From NCBI GenBank assembly GCA_002395155.1, contig DGWD01000007.1, positions 1 through 45,659 on the forward strand: a DNA stretch of 45,659 bases, read 5' to 3'. Below, one piece after another: positions 32,295-39,825 of this stretch (its first letter is position 1; every line of letters begins with the position of its first letter). This stretch comes from Treponema sp. UBA4267. GTDB taxonomy: Bacteria; Spirochaetota; Spirochaetia; Treponematales; Treponemataceae. The notes beneath the pieces are model-generated. The model made no database searches. It was not told the origin of the DNA and saw only the letters and a list, made by a program, of their open reading frames with translations. Both the position numbers and the translations under genes were made by a program.

Positions 32295-35076
32295 ATAAAG
32301 CCCCCGTATTCTTTCTCTTTGCTCCACTTGTCTTTAAGTTGTAGTCAATTTTAAACTTACCATTGGCATTTGCTCCATCAATAAGGATTCGTTTTTTCTT
32401 ATTGTCCATAAGAACTGCTTTTATCTGCCAGTTAAAGTCTCCTCTTGCAAAATTTGCTAGATTTTCAAGCTTGTAAGAGGTATTAGCGTTTCCGTTAATT
32501 GTTTTAGTGAATACAACTTTATTTTTTGCGTTTCTAATTTCCAATACATAGTCGCTGGCACGATTTACCTTGTTCCAGTGGAATGTGATATATGGTGTTT
32601 GTCTAAGGTAATCTGCATTATAGTTGCCGTCTCCATCTGTTCTTGCATTTCCTGGTGCGTCGAAAGGTGGAATATCTTTTACTGTAAAGTGGAATTTTTC
32701 TGCTGCAGAAATGTCCAGTTCATCTAAAGTTGTAGCTTTAATTGTCCATTCGTAACGGCCAGCACCAAGAGAAGGAAGTTTTGACTTGAAAGAAGTCAGG
32801 TCGTAAACCATTTCGCTTTCTTTGGAATCATCAATTTTCTTCAAAACGAGCTGAGCATTTGCAAAATCTTCGTATGAACTCCACTGTAACGCAGAAGGTC
32901 TTTCAATTGCATCCCATCCGTCAATTCTTGCACCATCTTTTGGAGCTACAAGTTTTACAGGACGAATTTTTCTTAAAACAAAGTTTGAATTAGAAAGTAA
33001 AGAACTTCTACGAGATGCAGTTTCTGATTCGTATGTAAAAGACTGAATTTCCCAGCGGTAAGAACCTTCTTCAAAATCTTCTAGATCAAGTTCAAGAGTA
33101 TTTCCTTCTATAAAGTTTTCATCAAGAATAGGCTTTTGGTCTTCTTCGCCAACTTTGTAAATTTTAATTCTGTAGTAATCGACATCTTTAAGTTCTTCCC
33201 ATTCAAATGTACATGGCTGATTAGGTCTTACAACTGCTTTATTTGTATAGTTTGGTGTAAGAGGTTTTGGACCATTAAGTTCGTTTACAATAGAAATCTT
33301 TTTAGGATTGGTTGCACGCTTAAAATTCTGATCTTTTGTTGTAATACGCCAATAGTAGTCGCCATAATCAAGATCTGCACCTAAGAAAGAAGATGAGTTT
33401 GATTCTACATCTAAAATAATATTTCTAAAGTCTCTGTCTGTAGCAAGCTGGAAATATTGCTTAAATGTAAGATTTGTTTTCCAGGTAAAACGGGTATCGC
33501 TTAAAAGTGGTTTCCACAAAACGTAATTGTCTGGTGGGAAGATGGTCTTTTGTTCAATATCACCATTTATAGCATAGAAAGTTCTGATTTGAGAAAGATC
33601 CGATTCGTTTCCTTCGCTGTCGGTCTGTGTTACACCCCAGAAGTATTCTCCATCTTTAAGCTGCTGTAATTCTGTAGGTGTGATTTTGATATAGTTGTTG
33701 TTAGTTTCTTTTGAAATTACAGGGCTAGAAAGATTACTGTTTCTTGATACTTTAATTTCATAGGTCATAGGTTCGTTTTCCATTTCCCATGAAAGAATTG
33801 CCTGGTCTGTACGTTTGTTTATAAAATCGCTGTTTGCAGGACTTATTAAAGAAGGTGGTAAAAGTTCTTCTTTTTGTTGAATCTGGAATCTTTTGATTTC
33901 AGATGGATTTTGAAGTCCTACGCGGTTAGTTACATAGTAAGGTGTTACCTGGTAATAGTATGTTCCAGAATTCAAGGTAGAAATGATGATGGAAGTACTT
34001 GAAGAACGCTGGCTAACTATTGGTTTGGACATATCAGGATTTTTTGAAATTTCAAAATTGTAAGCCGTAGCAGTTTCACTTTCGCTCCAAATAAATCGAA
34101 TCGAAGGTGACTGCCTGCGGTAGGTGTAGATGTAGTCTTGTGCAGGAATCATAAGTTCTGGTTTTAAAGACTGTATAACCTGAATTTTTCCTGACGAAAC
34201 TTCTTCATCTCCATCCTGCTGATTTTCTCCCCTTCCTGACAGCTGCCAGTAGTAGTTACCTTTTTCAAGATTTACGGCAAGTTTGTCTAAACCTGATGCA
34301 TCTATAGTTTGAACAATATTTTTGAAATCTTTGTCAGTTGAAATTTGCAAAAGCATATTAGAACTGTGAGTGTTTGCGGAAATTTCCCATTTAAAGTCGA
34401 CTGGGCATGGTTCTTGTGTGTAATAAAGATATTTTTGGTTTTGCAATGGCGACTGAACTGTAAACAGTGGAAGGGTCGTTTTTCCGTCTTCTGTAACAGA
34501 GATTGCTTTACCCTCAGAAAGATTTTGTCCGTCGCTAAGTTCTGCCTTACCTTTTTGAACTGCAAGCTTAACAGCCTGGCCTTCTAGGTTTTGGGCAGAA
34601 ACTTTTGAACCTGCTTTTACAGAAACTGTTACATTTGAAGATGTAAGAGTAAGGCCTTTGCTGCTTTCGCTGGAATCTACGTTTGCAGAACCTGATTCAA
34701 GCTGGGCGGCTAATTGACCGTCATCGTGGAGGAATACCTGGGCCATGGTGTTTTCGGCCAAATCAAGGGTTGTTCCGTCTTCAAACCAAACTGTTGCTTC
34801 TGAAAGCTCTGCAGTGTGGATTGTATCTCCATTATAAACAGGAGAATTTTGTCTTAAACGATCCCAGACAACACGGTCCAGGAATTTTCTTTGAGCAGTT
34901 TTATATTTAAAAGTAATAGTAGCTATAGGCTCTTCATCTAATTTAGAAAGAGCCCTGAAAAAATTAGTATGGAAAAGATAATAAGATGTTCCCGCTCCAA
35001 AAAGACAGATTACAACTGCAATTCTGAAAGGAACGGCTAAATCATTTTTTAACCTGTATTTTGTTCTCTTCTTCAT
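32284..35076 (-). CDS. FecR-domain protein with fibronectin-like repeats
   Basis: 930 residues. One membrane segment near the N-terminus (residues about 16-35, IAVVICLFGAGTSYYLF) leaves the rest in the periplasm. A FecR-type domain follows (about 70-200: NGDTIHTAELSEATVWFEDGT, LAENTMAQVF, VSVKAGSKVSAQNL). Then come about six repeats like fibronectin type III, recognisable by the recurring W.....A..Y..EIS pattern and ..G.Y.W.V (for example TATAYNFEISKNPDMSKP, GTYYYQVTPY, GDYYWRITTKD). Unlike iron-signalling FecR it has no N-terminal sigma-binding region. It overlaps the cyclase gene by 35 bases and the barrel gene by 11. Fibronectin-binding or scaffold roles have been proposed for treponemal relatives (from memory, the TP0483 region). 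Confidence 0.86.
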   Translation of the reverse strand: MKKRTKYRLKNDLAVPFRIAVVICLFGAGTSYYLFHTNFFRALSKLDEEPIATITFKYKTAQRKFLDRVVWDRLRQNSPVYNGDTIHTAELSEATVWFEDGTTLDLAENTMAQVFLHDDGQLAAQLESGSANVDSSESSKGLTLTSSNVTVSVKAGSKVSAQNLEGQAVKLAVQKGKAELSDGQNLSEGKAISVTEDGKTTLPLFTVQSPLQNQKYLYYTQEPCPVDFKWEISANTHSSNMLLQISTDKDFKNIVQTIDASGLDKLAVNLEKGNYYWQLSGRGENQQDGDEEVSSGKIQVIQSLKPELMIPAQDYIYTYRRQSPSIRFIWSESETATAYNFEISKNPDMSKPIVSQRSSSTSIIISTLNSGTYYYQVTPYYVTNRVGLQNPSEIKRFQIQQKEELLPPSLISPANSDFINKRTDQAILSWEMENEPMTYEIKVSRNSNLSSPVISKETNNNYIKITPTELQQLKDGEYFWGVTQTDSEGNESDLSQIRTFYAINGDIEQKTIFPPDNYVLWKPLLSDTRFTWKTNLTFKQYFQLATDRDFRNIILDVESNSSSFLGADLDYGDYYWRITTKDQNFKRATNPKKISIVNELNGPKPLTPNYTNKAVVRPNQPCTFEWEELKDVDYYRIKIYKVGEEDQKPILDENFIEGNTLELDLEDFEEGSYRWEIQSFTYESETASRRSSLLSNSNFVLRKIRPVKLVAPKDGARIDGWDAIERPSALQWSSYEDFANAQLVLKKIDDSKESEMVYDLTSFKSKLPSLGAGRYEWTIKATTLDELDISAAEKFHFTVKDIPPFDAPGNARTDGDGNYNADYLRQTPYITFHWNKVNRASDYVLEIRNAKNKVVFTKTINGNANTSYKLENLANFARGDFNWQIKAVLMDNKKKRILIDGANANGKFKIDYNLKTSGAKRKNTGALYAE

Positions 35077-37192
35077 TTAAGTTAACTTCTCCGAATTCTG
35101 GAATTGGGATTCCTAATAAATTTCTCATTTCATTTAAAGTTTTTGGACCAAATTTTCCAACAGCCCTAGCACAATCGTTATCAAGTACAAAGTCTTTATC
35201 AGCTGTCTTAAAAAATGCTTCTATATCAAACTGAGGCATATTAACTACGCCGTAGAAGTGTTGAGCACCTTTACCTTTTACTTCGAATTCAACCGGAATC
35301 ATTTCAACAACAATTTCGTTCTGACGGTTTTCGGCTGGAATCATAAAATGGTTTTCTTCACATCTTATAAAGTCTTTTTTCAAAAGATTATAAGTGTCCT
35401 CTGTAATAAGGATATCGGTTCCACAAGGTTTGTTAGAACTTTCTGTACGGCTGGCAAAGTTTACAGAGTCACCAATGGCTGTATATTCCATTTTGTCTTC
35501 ACTTCCCATAATACCGCAGGTTGCACGACCAGTATTTATACCGCATCCAATTCTGATGTGTGGCTTATATTTTGCTTTAGGTTCCTTTTCGTGGGCTTTT
35601 GTAAAGGCTTCTGCATCTTTGTTGTACTGCATAAGGGCATAACGCATGGCAATTGTACCTCTAATAGCAGAAATTGCATCTTCCTGTACGTGCTTTTGGT
35701 GATTAAGGATCTTTTCTTTTTTAGTTGGGTCTGAATCTGGCAGAAGTTCGAAACTAAGGTCTTCATCACGCAAGATTCCCCAAACGGCCATAATAGCATC
35801 ACCTTCGAACTTGTCGATTGTACCACCAGAAATAGTTACACAGTTTACCATACGGCTCATGTAGTCGTTCAAAAATCCAATAATTTCGCGAGGGCTTTCT
35901 TCGCCAAAACGATTTTTAAAACCATCAGAAATTGCTGTAAATCCACGGATATCCGAGAAGAAGATTGTTACATCCTTCAAGTGTGGTTCAAAATCAATTT
36001 CCTTACGCGCAATGGCTTTTGCTACTCCACGGTTTGTAAAGCGGGCGAAGGTATTCAAGAATTCCTGTTCATCTTTTGTAGAAGCGTTGAGTACACCAAT
36101 TTCGTCACGACGCTTTGTATTCAGCATAGAAATAATTTCTGTGTCAAAGTTTCCCTTTTGAATTTCTTCTGCTGCAGCTGTAAGTCGTCGCAAGTGACGG
36201 GAAATTGCATAACGGCTGAATATTAAGATAAAGATGATGGAGATGAAGAATACAATACCCATCAAATAGAGGTTATTTTTTCTAGTAGTTTTAACACCTT
36301 CAAGAACTGTATTTAATTGTACAGAGGTGAATACTCCAATATCTGCAATTGCAATCTTCTGGTAGGCACCAATGAACTGAACTTCATTATCATTTTCGTC
36401 TGTACCAGTGTAGATAATCTGACGACTTTCTTCGTTGTTCTGGTTTTTCCCACGCATAAGTTTTACCAGAGGATGGTTTTTCATGCTCTGTGCAGAAAGA
36501 ATGCGTTCTGTGTCTGGATGGCAAAGGAGTTCATCTGAATCATTTATCATAAATGTTTCATTTGTTGAACCTGTACCAAGAATTCCAGAAACTTCCTCAA
36601 GACTAAAAAGTATTATACAACACTGTTCAAGTCCACTTTCGCGGTATGGAAGAAGGAGTGCCATCATCTCGCTTTTGTAAAATGGCGAAACGTTTATGGC
36701 AATTGTTTCACCTAAGCAGGCACGTGCAAAATCCTTTTTCCTCTGTTCAAGAAGAGTCTCTGTTGCTTCAAGATCAATTTCATTGGATGTATAAAAACGT
36801 GTGTTTCTTAATCTTGTGTGAACATTGAATGATGAACTTGAGTTGTTTTGAGTAAGAACAATTATTTCTGCGATTGACTGATTACGTTCAAAAAAGAAGG
36901 CTTCTGCTTGTTTTGCCAGGGCAGATGTACGACCTCCGCTGGCTGCATTGATTAAGTCTAAAAGCTGAAGAACATTGGAACGAATAGAAGTAAGCTCTCT
37001 CTGAACTGTGGATGCTGAACGAGTATTAATTGTTAAGTTATTTTCCTCTGCTGTAATACGAACGTCTTTAGAAACAAAATAAGAATTTAAAAATGTGACA
37101 GTTCCCAGAGAAACCAAAACTAAAACACCAATAATTATGGCAAGTTTTACCCCGATAGAAAATAATTTTTTAACTTTAACTTTTTCTCCCAT
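35042..37192 (-). CDS. Membrane-bound class III adenylate cyclase with periplasmic sensor
   Basis: 716 residues from ATG 37192; a longer frame to 37294 has no support. Two transmembrane helices (about 12-34 and 307-326) enclose a Cache-like periplasmic sensor, followed by a HAMP-type linker and the catalytic domain from about 407. Catalytic features: metal Asp414 in FFSDIRGFT, the second metal Asp in FEGDAIMAVW, and GSEDKMEYTAIGDSVNFASR, carrying the lysine expected for ATP and the transition-state Asn/Arg. It should make cAMP in response to an external cue. It is the first gene of an overlapping unit with FecR, barrel and lipoprotein genes. No cAMP receptor gene lies in the window. Confidence 0.9.
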   Translation of the reverse strand: MGEKVKVKKLFSIGVKLAIIIGVLVLVSLGTVTFLNSYFVSKDVRITAEENNLTINTRSASTVQRELTSIRSNVLQLLDLINAASGGRTSALAKQAEAFFFERNQSIAEIIVLTQNNSSSSFNVHTRLRNTRFYTSNEIDLEATETLLEQRKKDFARACLGETIAINVSPFYKSEMMALLLPYRESGLEQCCIILFSLEEVSGILGTGSTNETFMINDSDELLCHPDTERILSAQSMKNHPLVKLMRGKNQNNEESRQIIYTGTDENDNEVQFIGAYQKIAIADIGVFTSVQLNTVLEGVKTTRKNNLYLMGIVFFISIIFILIFSRYAISRHLRRLTAAAEEIQKGNFDTEIISMLNTKRRDEIGVLNASTKDEQEFLNTFARFTNRGVAKAIARKEIDFEPHLKDVTIFFSDIRGFTAISDGFKNRFGEESPREIIGFLNDYMSRMVNCVTISGGTIDKFEGDAIMAVWGILRDEDLSFELLPDSDPTKKEKILNHQKHVQEDAISAIRGTIAMRYALMQYNKDAEAFTKAHEKEPKAKYKPHIRIGCGINTGRATCGIMGSEDKMEYTAIGDSVNFASRTESSNKPCGTDILITEDTYNLLKKDFIRCEENHFMIPAENRQNEIVVEMIPVEFEVKGKGAQHFYGVVNMPQFDIEAFFKTADKDFVLDNDCARAVGKFGPKTLNEMRNLLGIPIPEFGEVNLNEEENKIQVKK

Positions 37193-37331
37193 AACTTTAG
37201 AATATACTATAGTAATAAATATAAATCTAGAGTTTCTTCTGAATGTGTGTAAAAAAAGAGGGGTTAAATATATATATATAGTAGAAAAAAACATTAACGG
37301 GGTTCTTATTCCCTAATAATAAAAAAATCAC

Positions 37332-37337
37332 TATAAT
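37332..37337 (+). promoter_or_regulatory. -10 box next to the gatC start codon
   Basis: TATAAT ends 7 bases before the gatC ATG at 37345, so transcription should start at or next to the start codon. No Shine-Dalgarno sequence and no convincing -35 are seen. The sequence CACTATAATnATCT recurs before the second adenylate cyclase gene. Confidence 0.55.
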
Positions 37338-37344
37338 AATCTTT

Positions 37345-37656
37345 ATGGCTACACAACATAAAACAATTGACCAGCAGACTCTTGAAAATCTGCTTTATTT
37401 ATCTCGTTTGTCTCCAGATTCTACCGATATGGAAACTCTTAAAAAACAGGTAGACGATATCGTTGGGTATTTTGATATTCTTGCTAAATACGATGACAGC
37501 GAAAACCCTTATGACGCTTACCCTAGTACAGAAGTAGATAAGCTTCGCGATGATACTGTTGTTCAGGGATTGGATATTAATGATGTAAAGAAAGTAACTG
37601 ATGAATTTATGGACGGTTACTTCCAGGTTCCAAAAGTTCTTGGTGCTGGTGCTTAA
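37345..37656 (+). CDS. gatC: Glu/Asp-tRNA amidotransferase subunit C
   Basis: 103 residues, typical. GatC stabilises the GatA-GatB complex that converts Glu-tRNA-Gln (and Asp-tRNA-Asn) to the correct aminoacyl-tRNA. Family signs are the N-terminal LENLLYLSRLSPD and the C-terminal LRDDTV, followed by FMDGYFQVPKVLGAGA. Transcription appears to start at the ATG, giving a leaderless message. gatA follows after 19 bases. Confidence 0.93.
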   Translation: MATQHKTIDQQTLENLLYLSRLSPDSTDMETLKKQVDDIVGYFDILAKYDDSENPYDAYPSTEVDKLRDDTVVQGLDINDVKKVTDEFMDGYFQVPKVLGAGA

Positions 37657-37675
37657 TTTTATAAAAGGGAAGAAT

Positions 37676-39178
37676 ATGTTTTACACAATTAAAGATACTA
37701 GAGATGCATTGAAATCTGGAAAAACAACAAGTTTGCAGCTGGTAAAGGATTCTATTGAAACTTTTGAAAAAGATAAGTCGGCTGCTATTCCTTTGAATGC
37801 TTTTATTGAAATGTATGAAGATGCTCTTGCCAAGGCTGAAGCTGCAGATAAGGAAATTGCCGCTGCAAAAGCTGCAGGTAGTCTTGATAAATTATTCGAA
37901 GAAAAACCTTTGCTTGGTATTCCTTTTGCCAACAAGGATAATATTTCTTCTAAGGGTCATCGTCTTACTTGTGCATCTAAAATCTTAAAGGGTTATGTAG
38001 CCCCTTATAATGCAACTGTAATTAATCGTCTTGAAGCTGCAGGTGCAATTGCTCTTGGCCGCTGTAATCAGGATGAATTTGCTATGGGTTCTTCCACCGA
38101 GTATTCATGCTATGGTCCAACCCGTAATCCTATCAACCGTGAATATGTTTCCGGAGGTTCTTCTGGTGGTTCGGCTGCTGCTGTTGCCGCTAATCAGGCT
38201 TTGTTCGGACTTGGAACAGAAACTGGAGGTTCAGTAAGACTTCCTGCATCATACTGTGGTATTTATGGACTTAAACCAACTTACGGTGTTTTGAGCCGCT
38301 GGGGTGTTGTAGCTTATGGTTCATCTTTGGATCAGGTTGGTATTTTAGGTCATACACCAGCTGATATTGCCGAACCGCTTTCTCTTATGTGCGGTCAGGA
38401 TATGTATGATGATACATCAGCTGATTTGCCAAATGTAGATAAAATCAAAAATCTTACAGCTTTATCTGATGAAGAATTTAAGGCTCTTAAGATTGCAATT
38501 CCAAAGCAGTTCCTTAAAACAGAAGGTGCAGATCCTGATGTTGTAAAGTGCTTTGAAGATACCCGCAAGTGGTTTGAATCTAAGGGTGCAAAGATTGATG
38601 AAGTTGACCTTCCAATTTTGGATGCATCTATTGCTTCTTACTATGTAATTGCTCTTTCTGAAGCTGCATCTAACCTTAGCCGTTTTGATGGTATTCGTTA
38701 TGGTAACCGTGTTGATAATGGCAAGGGCTATGATGAACTTTATGTTGATACCCGTTCAGAAGGATTTGGTCCTGAAGTAAAACGCCGTATTATTATTGGA
38801 AACTATGTTCTTTCTGAACAGTTCTCTGGCGATACTTACAAAAAGGGTATGACTGTTCGTGCCAGAATGCAGCGTGAAGTTGCTAAGGTTTTTGAATCTT
38901 ACGATATTATTCTTTGTCCAACTTGTCCAACTGCAGCATTTAAGCTTGGTTCAAAAGTGGACAGTCCTCTTGAAATGTATTTGTCAGATTTGTATACAAC
39001 ATTCGTAAACCTGGCACGTATTCCTTCTATAAGTGTTCCAGCTGGCCGTACTTCAAAAGATGGCATGCCAATTGGTATGCAGTTTGCAGGAAAAATGTTC
39101 AACGAAGCATTGATTTTGCGACTTGCGGAGTCATGGGAACGCGAGCACGAAAGGTGCGGTATTCCGGTGAAACAGTAA
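37676..39178 (+). CDS. gatA: Glu/Asp-tRNA amidotransferase subunit A
   Basis: 500 residues from ATG 37676, with AAGGGAAG upstream. The amidase that releases ammonia from glutamine for GatB. The amidase-signature triad is intact: Lys87 (FANKDN), cis-Ser162 (GGSSGGS) and nucleophile Ser186 (ETGGSVRLP); the spacings equal those of the S. aureus enzyme. The end reads HERCGIPVKQ. gatB does not follow, although gatCAB is a common order, so it must be elsewhere. The last 12 codons and the following bases are partly duplicated 112 bases downstream. Confidence 0.97.
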   Translation: MFYTIKDTRDALKSGKTTSLQLVKDSIETFEKDKSAAIPLNAFIEMYEDALAKAEAADKEIAAAKAAGSLDKLFEEKPLLGIPFANKDNISSKGHRLTCASKILKGYVAPYNATVINRLEAAGAIALGRCNQDEFAMGSSTEYSCYGPTRNPINREYVSGGSSGGSAAAVAANQALFGLGTETGGSVRLPASYCGIYGLKPTYGVLSRWGVVAYGSSLDQVGILGHTPADIAEPLSLMCGQDMYDDTSADLPNVDKIKNLTALSDEEFKALKIAIPKQFLKTEGADPDVVKCFEDTRKWFESKGAKIDEVDLPILDASIASYYVIALSEAASNLSRFDGIRYGNRVDNGKGYDELYVDTRSEGFGPEVKRRIIIGNYVLSEQFSGDTYKKGMTVRARMQREVAKVFESYDIILCPTCPTAAFKLGSKVDSPLEMYLSDLYTTFVNLARIPSISVPAGRTSKDGMPIGMQFAGKMFNEALILRLAESWEREHERCGIPVKQ

Positions 39179-39324
39179 TGTAGGTGCTCGCTGCAGTTTT
39201 GCTACGCAAAAGCTGCGGAATGGGCATTTGTTGTAGAGATGCAGGAGTTTTTGCGAGCATCGTGAATGTGGAATTCCTGTAAAACAGTAAGTTCTGATGC
39301 TCGCTGCAGTTTTGCGTTGCAAAA
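39143..39324 (+). repeat. Degenerate tandem duplication of the gatA 3' end
   Basis: Unit 1 (39143-39212) and unit 2 (39255-39324) share the coding end and the following bases at an offset of 112-113. Unit 1 encodes EHERCGIPVKQ-stop, the true gatA end; unit 2 encodes EHRECGIPVKQ-stop with no start. Both are followed by GCTCGCTGCAGTTTTGC and then a small hairpin, TTTTGC-TAC-GCAAAA or TTTTGC-GTT-GCAAAA. The copies have diverged by substitutions, so the event is not recent. Confidence 0.85.
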
Positions 39325-39351
39325 CATAATACACAATGGAGGAAACAGTTT

Positions 39352-39540
39352 ATGGAGTTTGAACGACAAATGGCTTATTCTTTCCGTGAAGGTAAGGCTG
39401 AAGGTAAGGCCGAGGCAAAAGAAGAAGTTGTTGTTGAAATGTTAAAAAAAGATATTTCTCCAGAACTTATAGCTGAATGTGTAAAACTTCCACTTGAAAA
39501 GGTTTTGGAATTACAAGAAAAGTCTAACGTAAATGCATAA
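39352..39540 (+). CDS. Stand-alone Rpn-type C-terminal domain, 62 residues
   Basis: ATG 39352 with GGAGG ten bases upstream, stop at 39540. The sequence starts MEFERQMAYSFREGKAEGKA and continues with an EEVVVEMLKK helix and SPELIAECVKLPLEKVLELQ. That is the C-terminal part (charged EGKAEGKA stretch plus a small helix-turn-helix-like end) of Rpn / PD-(D/E)XK 'recombination-promoting nuclease' proteins, without the nuclease domain. It could be a decayed gene, but the intact frame and good ribosome site fit expression. Small Rpn products of this kind, made from internal starts, have been reported in E. coli to block the full-length nuclease, so an antitoxin-like role is possible. It is followed directly by a hairpin with T residues. 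Confidence 0.6.
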   Translation: MEFERQMAYSFREGKAEGKAEAKEEVVVEMLKKDISPELIAECVKLPLEKVLELQEKSNVNA

Positions 39541-39566
39541 AGTATAATCAAGTGAATTAGTAAAAA

Positions 39567-39596
39567 AGGCATCTGGAATGGTGCCTCTTTGTTTTT
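39567..39596 (+). terminator. Terminator of the small Rpn-type gene (hairpin 1 of the array)
   Basis: AGGCATC (39567-39573) pairs with GGTGCCT (39580-39586, one G-U); CTTTGTTTTT follows. Confidence 0.6.
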
Positions 39597-39717
39597 AACG
39601 GATTTTTCGATTTTAGGGCTCGATGAATCTCGCCTGAGCCATTTTTTCGATAATCCTAAACCGACCCTTGCGGCTCGGTTTTTAACGGATTTTTCGATTG
39701 TGAGCTTGTTTAAAGAT

Positions 39718-39743
39718 GGCACCATGGATGGTGCCTTTTTTTT
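39718..39743 (+). terminator. Terminator-like hairpin 4 of the array
   Basis: GGCACC (39718-39723), loop ATGGAT, GGTGCC (39730-39735), eight T. Confidence 0.75.
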
Positions 39744-39791
39744 ATTTGGTAGAGTTTTCTTTGCGAGTTTGGGCAAAGCCCCAAACTTGAC

Positions 39792-39825
39792 GATAAAAAA
39801 ATGCCAAGGATGGCATTTTTTTATC
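39792..39825. terminator. Bidirectional terminator for the second adenylate cyclase gene
   Basis: GATAAAAAAATGCCA (39792-39806) is the exact complement of 39811-39825, with loop AGGA: a 15-pair stem. T runs exist on both strands. It overlaps the stop codon of the cyclase gene (39824-39826). Confidence 0.88.

Larger units (their letters stand above)
39567..39825. repeat. Array of six hairpins with a repeated 22-base motif
   Basis: This intergenic stretch holds hairpins at 39567-39586, 39617-39640 (GGCTC/GAGCC then six T), 39658-39681 (AAACCGA/TCGGTTT), 39718-39735, 39766-39787 (AGTTTGGG/CCCAAACT) and 39792-39825. The 22-base sequence starting GTTTTTAACGG occurs exactly at 39591-39612 and 39678-39699, and TTTTTCGAT appears three times. 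The open frames crossing it on both strands are low-complexity (repeated EKSVKN) and look spurious. Function unknown. Confidence 0.75.

Noticed and set aside
39352..39540. Insertion sequence or transposase
   Set aside because: Rpn proteins are often labelled as transposases, but no terminal inverted repeats or target duplication typical of an IS were seen; the flanking repeat is a copy of the gatA end.
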